From Aminipila sp032051575 (GTDB lineage Bacteria; Bacillota; Clostridia; Peptostreptococcales; Anaerovoracaceae), in assembly GCF_032051575.1 (NCBI RefSeq), contig NZ_DAMBYD010000008.1, positions 146,229 through 210,228 of the forward strand: a stretch of 64,000 nt of DNA. The letters run 5' to 3'. The notes under the pieces were generated by a model, which worked only from the letters and a program-made list of their open reading frames with translations, did not search any database and had not been told where the DNA came from. Position 1 is the first letter of the stretch. Every line of letters begins with the position of its first letter. Made by a program: the position numbers and the translations under genes. Below, in pieces: positions 54,536 through 63,966 of the stretch.

Positions 54536-54601
54536 ATATTTAAATTGAAATAAAATTGCTGATTTTATTTTGAGTTAAAATTTAGGAGGAAAAAAATTAT
54601 T

Positions 54602-55633
54602 ATGAAAAAGGGATGCCCATACGGAACACACAGAGTTATTTCACCAAAGGGAGTATTACCACAGCCGGCTGACGTTATCGATAATACTATGGAAATTTAC
54701 GACAATGAAGTACTTATCGATGTACAGACTTTAAACATTGACTCCGCTAGCTTTACTCAGATTGAAGAACAAGCTAAGCACGACATCGAAGAAATCAAGA
54801 AGATTATACTTGGCATCGTAGAAAAAGCGGGTAAGCACAAGAACCCTGTTACAGGTTCAGGTGGTATGTTAATCGGTACTGTAAAAGAAATCGGACCTGC
54901 ATACGAAGGTGAATTAAAAGTAGGTGATAAGATTGCAACTCTTATTTCACTTTCACTTACTCCACTTAAAATTGATGAAATCATCGAAATCAGACCTGAC
55001 ATTGACCAGGTTGATATTAAGGGACAGGCTATCTTGTTCCAGAGTGGCTTATATGCTAAGCTTCCTACAGATATTCCAGAAGGACTTGCATTATCAGCAT
55101 TAGACGTTGCTGGTGCTCCTGCTCAGACTGCAAAGTTTGTTAAGCCTGGAGACACAGTAGTAGTTATTGGTGGTGGTGGTAAGTCAGGTCTTCTTGTTGG
55201 ATATGAAGCAAAGAAGAGAGCTGGCGTAACTGGTAACGTAATCGTTATCGATGGATTTGACAAGTCATTAGACAGAGCTAAGAAATTGGGCTATGCTGAT
55301 CACTACGTACTTGCTGATGCTACAGACGCTGTAAGCATTTACAACAAGGTTTCGGAATTAACAGATGGAAAGCTTGCTGATTTAGTTATCAACTGTGTTA
55401 ACATCGAAAATACTGAAATGTCATGTATCCTTGCATGTAAGGAACACGGACTAGTATATTTCTTCTCAATGGCTACAAGCTTCACTAAGGCTGCTCTTGG
55501 TGCTGAAGGTGTTGGTAAAGACATTGACATGATTGTAGGTAATGGATACTGCAACGGACACGCTGAAATAACTCTTCAGATATTAAGAGAAAGTGAACCA
55601 ATCAGAAAGATGTTCCAGGAACTATACGCTTAA
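54602..55633 (+). CDS. kdd: L-erythro-3,5-diaminohexanoate dehydrogenase, copy 2
   Basis: Second, equally long copy, 66 bases after the first and in the same direction; the first 41 residues are identical. It keeps VVVIGGGGKSGLL, and after it reads VIDGFDKS where copy 1 reads CIGGSEKS, so an acidic residue follows the second strand. Its codons (AAC, GAC, TAC, ATC) resemble those of kamA and kamD and suggest the highly expressed, main form. Copy 1 may be a variant with other kinetics or cofactor. Confidence 0.9.
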   Translation: MKKGCPYGTHRVISPKGVLPQPADVIDNTMEIYDNEVLIDVQTLNIDSASFTQIEEQAKHDIEEIKKIILGIVEKAGKHKNPVTGSGGMLIGTVKEIGPAYEGELKVGDKIATLISLSLTPLKIDEIIEIRPDIDQVDIKGQAILFQSGLYAKLPTDIPEGLALSALDVAGAPAQTAKFVKPGDTVVVIGGGGKSGLLVGYEAKKRAGVTGNVIVIDGFDKSLDRAKKLGYADHYVLADATDAVSIYNKVSELTDGKLADLVINCVNIENTEMSCILACKEHGLVYFFSMATSFTKAALGAEGVGKDIDMIVGNGYCNGHAEITLQILRESEPIRKMFQELYA

Positions 55634-55698
55634 TATTGGAAATGACATTAAAAACAAAATAATAACTATACACAAAACATGAAAAGAAAATTATAAAA

Positions 55699-55714
55699 GG
55701 CCTTGGGGAAGGCC
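55699..55714. other. small GC-rich stem-loop between kdd copy 2 and kamA
   Basis: GGCCTT-GGGG-AAGGCC, followed by As and Ts but no proper T run on the plus strand. It may be an mRNA stability or processing hairpin, or a weak terminator for separate expression of kdd. Confidence 0.5.
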
Positions 55715-55792
55715 AAAAAATTTGCTGATTTTTAAATATAAATTTTAAAGTTCGATTATAGTTTAAATTTTTTTATTAAAGGAGAGAGTCAA

Positions 55793-57058
55793 ATGGCTGA
55801 TAGAAGAAATTGGAAAGACATCCCTATGTGGAAAGATGTTACTGATGAACAGTGGAACGATTGGCACTGGCAGGTTGCAAACAGATTAGGTTCTGTTGAA
55901 CAAATTAAGCAGATTGTTAAATTAACTGCAAAAGAAGAAGAAGACATCACAAAAGTAATGGCTGGATTCAGAGTAGGTATTACACCTTACTATGCTTCAT
56001 TAATGGACCCAGAAAATGAACAATGTCCAATCAGAATGCAGGCTGTTCCTACATTAGCTGAAACTCATAGAGGTGAAGCAGACATGCTGGATCCACTACA
56101 TGAAGACGAAGATTCCCCAGCTCCAGGATTAACTCACAGATACCCAGACAGAGTTTTATTCTTAGTTACAGACCAGTGCTCAATGTACTGCAGACACTGC
56201 ACAAGAAGAAGACTTGCTGGTGAAACTGATGGAGCAAGATCAAGAGAAGATATCGATGCATGTATCGCATACATCAAGAAAACTCCGGTTGTAAGAGACG
56301 TACTTCTTTCAGGTGGAGATGCTCTTTGCATTGAAGATGATACTCTTGAATACATCATTAGCGAATTAAGAAAGATTCCGCATGTTGAAATCGTAAGACT
56401 TGGTTCAAGAACTCCTGTTGTTATGCCACAGAGAATTACTGACAAGTTAGTAAACATGTTAAAGAAGTATCACCCAATTTGGTTAAACACTCACTTTAAC
56501 CACCCTAAGGAAATTACACCAGAAGCAATGGAAGCTTTAAGAAAATTAGCTGACGCTGGTATTCCTCTAGGTAACCAGTCAGTTCTTATGAGAGGTGTAA
56601 ACGATGATGTACATGTAATGAGAAATCTTGTGCACCTATTAGTAAAGAACAGAGTAAGACCTTACTACATCTATCAGTGTGACCTTTCATTAGGTATTGA
56701 ACACTTCAGAACTCCAGTATCAAAGGGTATTGAGATTATTGAAGGCTTAAGAGGACACACTTCAGGATATGCTGTTCCAACATTTGTAGTTGATGCTCCT
56801 GGTGGCGGCGGTAAGACTCCAGTAATGCCACAGTACATCATTTCTCAGACTCCTGACAAGGTAATCTTGAGAAACTACGAAGGTGTTATCACTACTTACA
56901 CTGAACCACCAATGATGCCAGCTGTAAAGTGTAGCTATGAAAATTGCAAGAATGTAGCAGATTATCACTATGAAGGTGTTGCAGGTCTTGCACAGGGCGA
57001 AAGAATGTCAATGGAACCACAGGGACTTCTTCGTCACGAAAGAAATAAGCATGAATAA
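55793..57058 (+). CDS. kamA: lysine 2,3-aminomutase
   Basis: Radical SAM and PLP enzyme of 421 residues that turns L-lysine into L-beta-lysine, the first step of the pathway. The iron-sulfur site is CSMYCRHC (Cys 129, 133, 136); the PLP Lys lies in APGGGGKTPVMP near residue 340. It is close in length and sequence to the clostridial enzyme. Strong GGAGAG site; codons are biased as in highly expressed genes. Confidence 0.96.
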   Translation: MADRRNWKDIPMWKDVTDEQWNDWHWQVANRLGSVEQIKQIVKLTAKEEEDITKVMAGFRVGITPYYASLMDPENEQCPIRMQAVPTLAETHRGEADMLDPLHEDEDSPAPGLTHRYPDRVLFLVTDQCSMYCRHCTRRRLAGETDGARSREDIDACIAYIKKTPVVRDVLLSGGDALCIEDDTLEYIISELRKIPHVEIVRLGSRTPVVMPQRITDKLVNMLKKYHPIWLNTHFNHPKEITPEAMEALRKLADAGIPLGNQSVLMRGVNDDVHVMRNLVHLLVKNRVRPYYIYQCDLSLGIEHFRTPVSKGIEIIEGLRGHTSGYAVPTFVVDAPGGGGKTPVMPQYIISQTPDKVILRNYEGVITTYTEPPMMPAVKCSYENCKNVADYHYEGVAGLAQGERMSMEPQGLLRHERNKHE

Positions 57059-57146
57059 GCATAACGTTATGGACGATATGCAATAAAAAATGAGATGAAT
57101 ATATGCACCGAGCCGCTTGCTAAAGCAGCAAGGTGCATGTGTTTTC

Positions 57147-58196
57147 ATGTTGTACAATAGAAATGAGAAAATTATGGGCTTACTAGATAAATTACAAGAT
57201 GAATATAAAACGCTTTCCATTGTTGGGATGTCAAAAAACGCAGGAAAGACCACAGCTTTGAATTATATAATTGAAGAAGCTATGGACGAGGGCGTGGTTT
57301 TAGGCATTACTTCTACAGGAAGAGATGGCGAAACTGTGGATTTGGTAACAGGAACAGAGAAACCCAGAGTATTTTTGGATACGGGCACTATTGTTTCTAT
57401 ACCTAAGCAGCTTTATGATCTTGCAGAAGCAGGTCTTGAGATACTTAAAATGAGCAAATACTCTACAGCTCTTGGACAGTTACTTTTGTGCAGGGTTGTT
57501 GAAAGTGGATATGTTCAGATTGCAGGACCGGTTAGTACTGCGGATCATAGAGAATTGTGTAAAGAAATGCTTTCGTTGGGTGCAGAGCTTATACTTATTG
57601 ATGGGGCCATAGACAGAAAGTCTATAGCAGCACCAGAAACCTCCGATGCGATTATTCTTTCTACAGGTGCAGTGCTTTCAAGAAGCATGAACAGGGTAGT
57701 TGATGAAACTGCTCATACTCTTGAATTATACAGCTTGCCTATAATCAAAAATCAATTTATCAGAGAGACTATTGAAGATAAAAATAAAAGAGAAAATGTT
57801 CTCATTTTCTCTGGGGAAAAAGTAAGACAACTTGATTTAAAAACTGGATTGGGTGCAAGCCGATTTATTGATGATGCTATTGATGAAAATACAGATTATA
57901 TTTACATTCCAGGTGCATTAACTAACAGCGTTATTGTAGATATTCACCCTAAAAAGTTTAAAAAAGTAAAGTTTGTTTTAAAAGATCCTACAAAGATCTT
58001 TATTGATTCTATTAAATGGGGTCAATTGAAGAAACAGGGCTTTTGTGTTGAAGTACTAAAGAACATAAAGGTAGCAGCTATTACTGTAAATCCTTTTGCT
58101 CCTTTAGGGTATTCCTTTGAGCACAAAGCGCTGATAGAAGCCATGAAAGCGGCGGTAGGTGATGTTCCTGTGGTTGATGTAAAGTATAATGTTTAA
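57147..58196 (+). CDS. kamB: KamB-like P-loop protein of the aminomutase cluster
   Basis: Protein of about 349 residues with a P-loop GMSKNAGKTTALNYI, then a region that includes LIDGAIDRKSIAAPE, resembling nucleotide-dependent switch proteins. The gene always-near-kamD position in lysine fermenters earned the name, but no activity is proven; a chaperone or reactivator for the B12 aminomutase is the usual suggestion. Start uncertain: ATG 57147 (AAGGTG 11 bases upstream) or ATG 57174 (MGLLDKL), which lacks a strong site. Confidence 0.75.
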   Translation: MLYNRNEKIMGLLDKLQDEYKTLSIVGMSKNAGKTTALNYIIEEAMDEGVVLGITSTGRDGETVDLVTGTEKPRVFLDTGTIVSIPKQLYDLAEAGLEILKMSKYSTALGQLLLCRVVESGYVQIAGPVSTADHRELCKEMLSLGAELILIDGAIDRKSIAAPETSDAIILSTGAVLSRSMNRVVDETAHTLELYSLPIIKNQFIRETIEDKNKRENVLIFSGEKVRQLDLKTGLGASRFIDDAIDENTDYIYIPGALTNSVIVDIHPKKFKKVKFVLKDPTKIFIDSIKWGQLKKQGFCVEVLKNIKVAAITVNPFAPLGYSFEHKALIEAMKAAVGDVPVVDVKYNV

Positions 58197-58228
58197 GTAA
58201 TTTAAGTGTTTAAGGAGGTATATTATAG

Positions 58229-59857
58229 ATGAGACTGGCAAACGTTAAGACAAGAAAGGAAACTGGACTGAGTTATGTTATGCAGAGCGTTTATACTGCG
58301 ACACCTTTTGGCACAAAGATTATGAAGGAACTAAATCCATATATGCCGGGACAGGAGGAAGCGCTTATAAGAGAGTTCTCCAAAATGGAGAAAATTTTTG
58401 AGATGCTTAACCAGAAGCCGAATTTGAAGGATGTTCTATATGAATGCTTTATGGAAACCAAGGATTGTACCTACACATTAGAAAGAAGCGAGAATAGCAC
58501 TTTATCCATAGTAGAACTTTTTGAAATAAAAAGTTTACTGCTAATTATGGAAAAGATAAGAAAGCTTCAAATTGAAAACCAGGAATATGTTCTTGAGGAA
58601 TTTATGCTTGCAGATATTGAGGAGCCCCTTAATACTCTAGATCCTGGAAAAGAAAGAATAAATACATTTTATATATATGATCAGTTTTCAGAAAAACTGG
58701 GACCTTTAAGAAAAGAAAAACGTGATTATGAAATTGCGGTAAGGAAGGCACAGAAGAAAACAAAATTGTATTTGGAAGAGAAATACGATCTGGATATAAC
58801 GCCTAAATTTGAATGTATTATTTCGAAAGCTAAAGCAGAACTAGTAGAAAAGCTTAAAAATGTTCCTGAATTACTTATAAAAGATCAGGATTATGTGAAT
58901 GTTACTTTTGGAGTTAGACCTTCAGAGGAAGCAGATGAATTAATTACGAAGATGAATCAGCTTACGGAATTAATTGAAGAAGAAGAACTAAAAGTTCGGG
59001 AGCAGTTATCTAGAAAAATCTCGTTTAGCAGAGATTTAATTTTAGAAAACTGTGATAAGCTTGGACAGCTGGATTTTACAATGGGTAAAACCGTATATGC
59101 TGAGGAGCATAAATGCGTAAAACCTGAGATTATTGAAGGTCATACAATTGAATTTATGGAAGGAAGACATCTGGAAGTTGAAGACATTTTGATTTCTAAG
59201 GGCAAAAAATATTGTCCTGTAAGTATGTCTCTTGAGGATGGCGTTTCCTGTATAACAGGAGCTAATATGGGAGGTAAAACTGTAAGTCTGAAATTAGCGG
59301 GGCTGGTTCAACTACTTACCCAATATGGTTTCTTTGTTCCTTGTGATTGGGCTAGAGTTGGTTTGTGCAATTTTATACAAATTCTGATTGGTGACAGTCA
59401 GAGTCTGGAAAGAGGACTTTCAAGCTTTGGCAGTGAGATGGAGGAATTAAAGGAAATATTAGATAACAGCAAATCCAAATCGTTGATTCTTATTGACGAA
59501 ATTGCAAGCGGTACAAACCCTGTAGAAGGTTTGGCACTGACAAGAAGTTTAATCGAATATCTGCGGGAAAAACCATATATCACTTTGATAACTACACATT
59601 TTGATAATGTATCACAAAGGGGTATGGTTAAAACTATGCAGGTTGTAGGCCTTGAAAACGCAGATTTTAATAAACTGGATAAGGAAATTAAATATGCGAA
59701 TAGGAAAGAACGTATTAACATTATTTCCAAATACATGGACTATAGATTAAAGACTGTAGAGCGAGAGGAAGAAATTCCAAAGGATGCTTTGAATATTGCA
59801 AAGATATTGGGACTTAATGATGAAATCATTAATAGGGCCAAAGAATATATTAAATAA
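58229..59857 (+). CDS. kamC: KamC-like MutS-related ATPase of the aminomutase cluster
   Basis: Protein of 542 residues. The C-terminal half is a MutS-family ATPase: Walker A TGANMGGKTVSLKLAG, then LSSFGSEMEEL and Walker B LILIDEIASGTNP. The N-terminal half has helical core-like sequence but no mismatch-recognition domain, so it is not a DNA repair MutS. With KamB it lies directly before the aminomutase genes, which suggests a role in assembling or reactivating KamDE; this is inference. GGAGG before the ATG. Confidence 0.8.
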   Translation: MRLANVKTRKETGLSYVMQSVYTATPFGTKIMKELNPYMPGQEEALIREFSKMEKIFEMLNQKPNLKDVLYECFMETKDCTYTLERSENSTLSIVELFEIKSLLLIMEKIRKLQIENQEYVLEEFMLADIEEPLNTLDPGKERINTFYIYDQFSEKLGPLRKEKRDYEIAVRKAQKKTKLYLEEKYDLDITPKFECIISKAKAELVEKLKNVPELLIKDQDYVNVTFGVRPSEEADELITKMNQLTELIEEEELKVREQLSRKISFSRDLILENCDKLGQLDFTMGKTVYAEEHKCVKPEIIEGHTIEFMEGRHLEVEDILISKGKKYCPVSMSLEDGVSCITGANMGGKTVSLKLAGLVQLLTQYGFFVPCDWARVGLCNFIQILIGDSQSLERGLSSFGSEMEELKEILDNSKSKSLILIDEIASGTNPVEGLALTRSLIEYLREKPYITLITTHFDNVSQRGMVKTMQVVGLENADFNKLDKEIKYANRKERINIISKYMDYRLKTVEREEEIPKDALNIAKILGLNDEIINRAKEYIK

Positions 59858-59921
59858 GTTATTTTATTGCAAATGATTTTCCATATACGGAGGATACAGG
59901 CAAAGAGGAGGAATGAAAAGG

Positions 59922-61481
59922 ATGGCAGCAAATAAGCTAAACTTAGATCCAAAAAAAATTGACAGTGCACGTTCATGCGCAGGAAGAATTGCACAGAGTA
60001 TGCAGGAATTTATTGACAGACATACTACAGTAAGTACTGAAAGAACTATTTTACGTCTTTTAGGGGTTGATGGAATTGATGAAGTTGAAACTCCACTTCC
60101 AAACGTTGTAGTTGACCAGATTAAAGAAGCTGGTGGACTTCAAAGAGGTGTTGCTTACTGGATGGGAAATGCAATGATTCAGACTGGTTTAGAACCACAG
60201 GAAATTGCAGAAAAGATGGCAGCAGGTCAGCTTGAAATTACAAAGCTTGATACAGCATCAAAAGAAGAAGCTGAAGCAAAGATCATGCCTGCTGTTAAGA
60301 AGGCTCTAGAAAAGATTAAGGCTCAGACTGCAAAGAGAAATGAATATATTGAAAAGTTAGGCGAAGGCAGAAGACCTTATCTATATGTAATTGTAGCTAC
60401 TGGTAACATCTATGAAGACGTTACTCAGGCTCAGGCTGCTGCAAGACAGGGTGCTGATATTATCGCCGTTATCAGAACAACTGCACAGAGCTTACTTGAC
60501 TATGTTCCTTTTGGACCTACTACTGAAGGTTTCGGTGGTACTTATGCTACTCAGGAAAACTTCAGAATCATGAGAAGAGCTCTTGATGAAGTAGGTGAAG
60601 AAGTAGGAAGATACATTAGATTATGTAACTACTCATCAGGAATGTGTATGCCAGAAATCGCAGCTATGGGTGCATTAGAAAGACTTGACGTTATGTTAAA
60701 TGACGCTATCTACGGTATATTATTTAGAGATATCAATATGCAGAGAACTCTAGTTGACCAGTTCTTCTCAAGAGTAATCATCGGTTACTGTGATATTATC
60801 TTCAACTCAGGAGAAGATAACTACCTAACTACTGATGATGCTTATGAAGCTGCTCACACAGTACTTGCATCACAGTTCATGAATGAACAGTTCGCAGTAA
60901 TTGCAAACGTAAAAGAACATCAGATGGGTCTTGGACATGCATTTGAAATGGATCCAGACATTGAAAATGGTTTCTTATATGAATTAGCTCAGGCTGAAAT
61001 GGCTAAGGAAATTTTCCCTGACGCTTCACTTAAGTACATGCCTCCTACAAAGTTTATGACAGGTAATATCTTCAAGGGTCATATTCAGGATGCATTATTT
61101 AACTTAATTTCTGTATGGACTGGACAGTCACTACAGCTTTTAGGTATGCCTACAGAAGCTATTCATACACCACATATGCACGATAGATATCTTTCCATTG
61201 AAAATGCTCAGTACATCTTCAACAATGCAAGAGATCTTGGCAAAGAAGTTGAATTTAAGCAGGATGGTGTTATCCAGAAGAGAGCTCAGGATGTTCTTGA
61301 TAAGGCAGACAAGCTTCTTCACGAAGTTGAAGCAGAAAGCTTATTTACAACTATTGAAAAAGGTATATTCGGCGGAATTAAGAGACCTAGAGATGGAGGA
61401 AAGGGACTTGAAGGCGTATGCGTTAAGGATGCAGGATACTTCAATCCATTCATTCCACTAATGATGGGAGGTGCAAAATAA
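59922..61481 (+). CDS. kamD: lysine 5,6-aminomutase alpha subunit
   Basis: Large subunit (519 residues) of the B12- and PLP-dependent enzyme that moves the terminal amino group of beta-lysine to give 3,5-diaminohexanoate. The protein starts MAANKLNLDPKKI and runs the full length of known KamD, with the conserved GEGRRPYLYVIVATGNIYED and MCMPEIAAMGALERLD segments. ATG 59922 is ten bases after GGAGG; ATG 59913 is only one base away and was rejected. Overlaps kamE by one base. Confidence 0.94.
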   Translation: MAANKLNLDPKKIDSARSCAGRIAQSMQEFIDRHTTVSTERTILRLLGVDGIDEVETPLPNVVVDQIKEAGGLQRGVAYWMGNAMIQTGLEPQEIAEKMAAGQLEITKLDTASKEEAEAKIMPAVKKALEKIKAQTAKRNEYIEKLGEGRRPYLYVIVATGNIYEDVTQAQAAARQGADIIAVIRTTAQSLLDYVPFGPTTEGFGGTYATQENFRIMRRALDEVGEEVGRYIRLCNYSSGMCMPEIAAMGALERLDVMLNDAIYGILFRDINMQRTLVDQFFSRVIIGYCDIIFNSGEDNYLTTDDAYEAAHTVLASQFMNEQFAVIANVKEHQMGLGHAFEMDPDIENGFLYELAQAEMAKEIFPDASLKYMPPTKFMTGNIFKGHIQDALFNLISVWTGQSLQLLGMPTEAIHTPHMHDRYLSIENAQYIFNNARDLGKEVEFKQDGVIQKRAQDVLDKADKLLHEVEAESLFTTIEKGIFGGIKRPRDGGKGLEGVCVKDAGYFNPFIPLMMGGAK

Positions 61482-62254
61482 TGACTTGTAATTGTAACAC
61501 AGCTAATAATCAAATCGATTTAACTAAGGTTAAGCCTTATGGTGATACACTAAATGATGGACAGATGGAATTTGCATTTACATTACCAGTTCCTTATGGT
61601 GATGAAGCAAATGAAGCGGCTAAGAACTATGTAAAGCAGATGGGCGTTAATGAACCTGCATGCGTTTATTCAAAAGATATGGGTGGCGGATTTACTTTCT
61701 TCATAGTATACGGAAAAGCTCAGCACACAATTGACTACAGCACAATCAAAGTTCCAAAGGTTGATGTAGAAATCATGGACAGAGTTGAATGTGGTGAATA
61801 TATTGCAGAAAACATCAAGAGAGACGTTGTAATGGTTGGAGCAAGTACTGGTACTGATGCTCATACTGTAGGTATCGATGCAATCATGAACATGAAGGGT
61901 TTCCACGGTCACTTCGGACTTGAAAGATTTAAGAATGTAACTGCTATTAACATGGGAAGCCAGGTTCCAAATGAAGAGCTTATTGCTAAAGCTATCGAAG
62001 TTAAAGCTGATGCAATTTTAGTTTCTCAGACTGTTACTCAGAAGGATATTCATATTCAGAACTTAACTAACATGGTTGAACTGATGGAAGCTGAAGGAAT
62101 AAGAGACAAGATTCTTCTTATTTGCGGCGGACCTAGAATTTCTCATGAACTTGCTCAGGAACTGGGTTATGATGCAGGTTTTGGCCCTCATAATTATGCG
62201 GAACACGTAGCTTCATACGTAATAACAGAGATTGTTAAAAGAGGCAGAATCTAG
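61481..62254 (+). CDS. kamE: lysine 5,6-aminomutase beta subunit
   Basis: Cobalamin-binding subunit (257 residues). The base-off B12 motif DxHxxG appears as TDAHTVG near residue 127, followed by LICGGPRISHELAQELGYDAGFG, the nucleotide-loop site. The N-terminal part carries the dimerisation and PLP-Lys region. It is translated from ATGA overlap with kamD, ensuring equal amounts. Confidence 0.94.
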   Translation: MTCNCNTANNQIDLTKVKPYGDTLNDGQMEFAFTLPVPYGDEANEAAKNYVKQMGVNEPACVYSKDMGGGFTFFIVYGKAQHTIDYSTIKVPKVDVEIMDRVECGEYIAENIKRDVVMVGASTGTDAHTVGIDAIMNMKGFHGHFGLERFKNVTAINMGSQVPNEELIAKAIEVKADAILVSQTVTQKDIHIQNLTNMVELMEAEGIRDKILLICGGPRISHELAQELGYDAGFGPHNYAEHVASYVITEIVKRGRI

Positions 62255-62298
62255 TTAAAAACAAATATAAACATCAACTTCTCAAAAATTGAGAAATA

Positions 62299-62326
62299 TT
62301 GACAATATAAAAGATGGGTGTATAAT
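62299..62326 (+). promoter_or_regulatory. sigma-A promoter before the AtoE-like gene
   Basis: TTGACA (62299-62304), 16 bases, TATAAT (62321-62326). The leader to the ATG at 62494 is about 160 bases with no clear aptamer. So this part of the cluster can also be read without sigma-54. Confidence 0.75.
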
Positions 62327-62493
62327 GAAGACGACAGAACACTAATAAAGTTACTGTATGCATACTTTGTTTGCATTAAAAAAAAGCAATTATACACTCA
62401 TTATTTTACATAACTTGCAACTTGCATAAAGCTCTTTATATGTACCTGTCAGTAATTATCAATTATTTAACAGAAAAGAGAGGAGTTGTTTTT

Positions 62494-63861
62494 ATGTTTA
62501 AAAAACTTTCTAATGGATGCGTGGCCTTAGTAAATCGTTTCCTTCCAGACCCATTTATTTTTTGTATAATCTTGACTATTATAGTATTTGTAGCCGCGAT
62601 GCCTTTAACGGGTCAGGGGCCTATGGATATGATTAATGCTTGGGGCAATGGCGTTTGGGGGCTTTTAGCTTTTTCCATGCAGATGGCATTAGTTCTTGTA
62701 CTAGGAAGTGCGTTTGCAAATGCACCTGCAATTAAGAAAATTGTATCTAGAATTGCGGCATTGGCTAAGAATCCTACACAAGGAATTATTGTTGTTACTT
62801 TCTTCTCACTCATTGCATGTTGGATTAATTGGGGATTTGGTCTTGTTGTTGGAGCTATTTTAGCCAAAGAAATAGCTAGACAGGTTGATGGTATTGACTA
62901 TCGTCTGCTAATTGCTTCAGCTTATTCTGGATTTGTTATCTGGCATGCTGGATTCTCTGGTTCAATTCCGTTAGCACTGGCAACTCCTGGGGCAGAGGCA
63001 CTAGCCGCAGCTACAGGTGGGGCTGTAACTGAGCCTATATCAACAAGTTTAACGATATTTGCTCCATATAATCTGATTATGTTACTTATAATATTGGTTT
63101 GTCTTCCATTTATTAATGCGAAGATGCATCCATCACCAGATCAGGTTGTAACAGTTGACAGGAATCTTCTTGTTGAGGAGGTTGAAGAACATAAAACCCC
63201 AGTAACACCTGCAGAAAAGATTGAAAACAGTGTTATTGTATCAGCAATAATCGCACTTGCAGGAATTGTTTATTTAGTATTTTATTTTGCAAACAATGGT
63301 TTTAATCTTTCATTAAATATTGTAAATCTAATATTTTTAACTTTGGGTATAATATTTCACAAGACACCAATAGGGTATGTAAATGCCATTTCAGCGGCTA
63401 CAAAGGGTGCTGCGGGTATCATTCTTCAGTTCCCATTTTATGCAGGAATTATGGCGATGATGACTGCTCCAAGTGTAGCAACAGGTTTGTCTTTAGCGGC
63501 TGTTATTAGTAACTGGTTTGTAGCAATAGCAACTCCAATTACATTTCCGTTATTTACATTTTTATCGGCCGGTGTTGTAAACTTTTTTGTACCATCAGGT
63601 GGTGGACAGTGGGCAGTTCAAGGGCCTATCATGATGCCTGCAGGTGCAGAACTTGGTGTAAGTCCGGCTTTAACCGGTATGGGCATTGCATGGGGTGATG
63701 CGTGGACTAATATGGTTCAGCCATTCTGGGCTTTACCTGCTCTTGGTATAGCAGGATTGTCAGCGAGAGACATCATGGGATATTGTTTAATCACTCTGTT
63801 CTTTGTTGGCATCGTAGTATGTGGTGGTTTCTTAGTTGTAGGAATGCTGGGATTAGCATAA
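62494..63861 (+). CDS. atoE: AtoE-type short-chain fatty acid transporter
   Basis: Membrane protein of 455 residues with about ten helices; LVNRFLPDPFIFCIILTII near the start and PSGGGQWAVQGPIMMPAG near residue 370 are typical. It probably moves butyrate, acetate or acetoacetate, end products of lysine fermentation. ATG 62494 follows GAGAGGAG; the longer frame lacks a site. A CoA-transferase gene follows. Confidence 0.88.
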   Translation: MFKKLSNGCVALVNRFLPDPFIFCIILTIIVFVAAMPLTGQGPMDMINAWGNGVWGLLAFSMQMALVLVLGSAFANAPAIKKIVSRIAALAKNPTQGIIVVTFFSLIACWINWGFGLVVGAILAKEIARQVDGIDYRLLIASAYSGFVIWHAGFSGSIPLALATPGAEALAAATGGAVTEPISTSLTIFAPYNLIMLLIILVCLPFINAKMHPSPDQVVTVDRNLLVEEVEEHKTPVTPAEKIENSVIVSAIIALAGIVYLVFYFANNGFNLSLNIVNLIFLTLGIIFHKTPIGYVNAISAATKGAAGIILQFPFYAGIMAMMTAPSVATGLSLAAVISNWFVAIATPITFPLFTFLSAGVVNFFVPSGGGQWAVQGPIMMPAGAELGVSPALTGMGIAWGDAWTNMVQPFWALPALGIAGLSARDIMGYCLITLFFVGIVVCGGFLVVGMLGLA

Positions 63862-63904
63862 GTTTTGTTAATTAACAAATAGTTATATATAAAAGAAAAA
63901 TAAT

Positions 63905-63931
63905 CCCCCTGCTTGTGATACAAACAGGGGG
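63905..63931. other. stem-loop between atoE-like and CoA-transferase genes
   Basis: CCCCCTG / CAGGGGG with a 13-base loop. No T run follows on the plus strand, so it is more likely a partial terminator or mRNA-stability hairpin than a strong stop. Confidence 0.55.
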
Positions 63932-63966
63932 AAACTTAAGTAATTTAAAGAAAGGTCGTGTTTTTC

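Noticed and set aside
53504..55633. kdd duplication as an assembly artefact
   Set aside because: Copies differ at about 15% of residues and more in third codon positions, and the spacer is unique.
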